Positions 63,684 through 64,000 of a stretch of 64,000 bases of DNA are shown piece after piece; position 1 is the first letter of the stretch; each line of letters begins with the position of its first letter. Made by a program: the position numbers and the translations under genes. Location: the NCBI RefSeq assembly GCF_000002985.6, contig NC_003281.10:6820001-6884000 (forward strand), given 5' to 3'. The DNA comes from Caenorhabditis elegans. Taxonomy: Eukaryota; Nematoda; Chromadorea; Rhabditida; Rhabditidae. The notes beneath the pieces were generated by a model. That model worked only from the letters and a program-made list of their open reading frames with translations, was not told where the DNA came from and ran no database searches.

Positions 63684-64000
63684 ATTTTATTTCAACTTTT
63701 TGTTTTGTTTCAAACTCAATTGTCAACGAAAAGCCCCCTTCATTTTCATAATCTCTGGGACAAAAAATATTTGTATAAAAACGGTTACTGTGTTCCACCT
63801 CTGCTTCATCTGAACTATGTTCTCTGCATCGAATAAAAATTTGTTTAGTTGTTATATCATATTTTTATACTTGTATAAAACTTTTGTTAGTGTGAGAAAA
63901 TAAACATGCCAAAGTACGTAAAACTGTTAGAATTCACTAATATTCCCAAATTCGAAGAGCATTTTAGATGATTATAAAAATCTCATTATGACAACGAACA
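63684..64000. other. Right edge, 3' UTR and intergenic DNA
   Basis: Contains the 3' UTR of the preceding gene. No further gene start is visible before the window ends. Confidence 0.4.
63832..63837 (+). terminator. Polyadenylation signal AATAAA
   Basis: Lies 149 nt after the stop of the four-segment membrane protein. A second AATAAA occurs near 63900. Confidence 0.5.

Overview
The window is nuclear DNA of Caenorhabditis elegans (or an almost identical nematode). It is AT-rich, with many short introns bounded by GT...TTTTCAG. The recognisable genes are ten-1, sma-3, zak-1, cra-1 and kbp-1, which I know as neighbours on chromosome III (cosmid R13F6 region). All exon models were assembled by hand: each boundary was chosen so that reading frame and splice phase agree through the whole gene. 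Gene symbols come from memory of the families and locus, not from a search.

Layout. 1-347: an unidentified, possibly decayed reading frame. 935-26783 (+): ten-1, a teneurin spread over almost 26 kb, with a long form starting at 935 and a short form starting at 13905 inside an intron. 27404-29055 (-): a DHHC palmitoyltransferase, convergent with ten-1. 31311-32949 (+): a chemoreceptor-like seven-transmembrane protein. 33444-36804 (-): zak-1, a mixed-lineage-type MAP3K with a SAM domain. 38009-38567: an 83-bp direct repeat pair. 38793-39571 (-) and 39863-40786 (+): a head-to-head inverted duplicate of a C-type-lectin-like gene; the right copy has an in-frame stop. 41091-43963 (-): sma-3, a BMP-type R-Smad with a small inverted-repeat element in its last intron. 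45514-49382 (-): cra-1, the NatB auxiliary-subunit homologue, sharing a 257-bp divergent promoter with kbp-1 (49640-50231, +). kbp-1 is followed after 104 bp by an unidentified gene (50336-51125), probably in the same operon. 53117-53446 (+): a small unidentified protein with translationally favoured codons. 53447-62254: a gene-poor stretch with a terminal-inverted-repeat element (57844-58295) and weak small-ORF candidates. 62255-63683 (+): an unidentified protein with about four membrane segments.

The genes are not one pathway. They cover cell adhesion and axon guidance (ten-1), body-size BMP signalling (sma-3), stress kinase signalling (zak-1), meiosis and N-terminal acetylation (cra-1), and kinetochore assembly (kbp-1). 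The most useful leads are the broken lectin copy and its inverted partner, the two-start architecture of ten-1 with a furin-type site, the unusual C-terminus of SMA-3, the divergent DHHC core, the repeat elements, and the four genes I could not identify.
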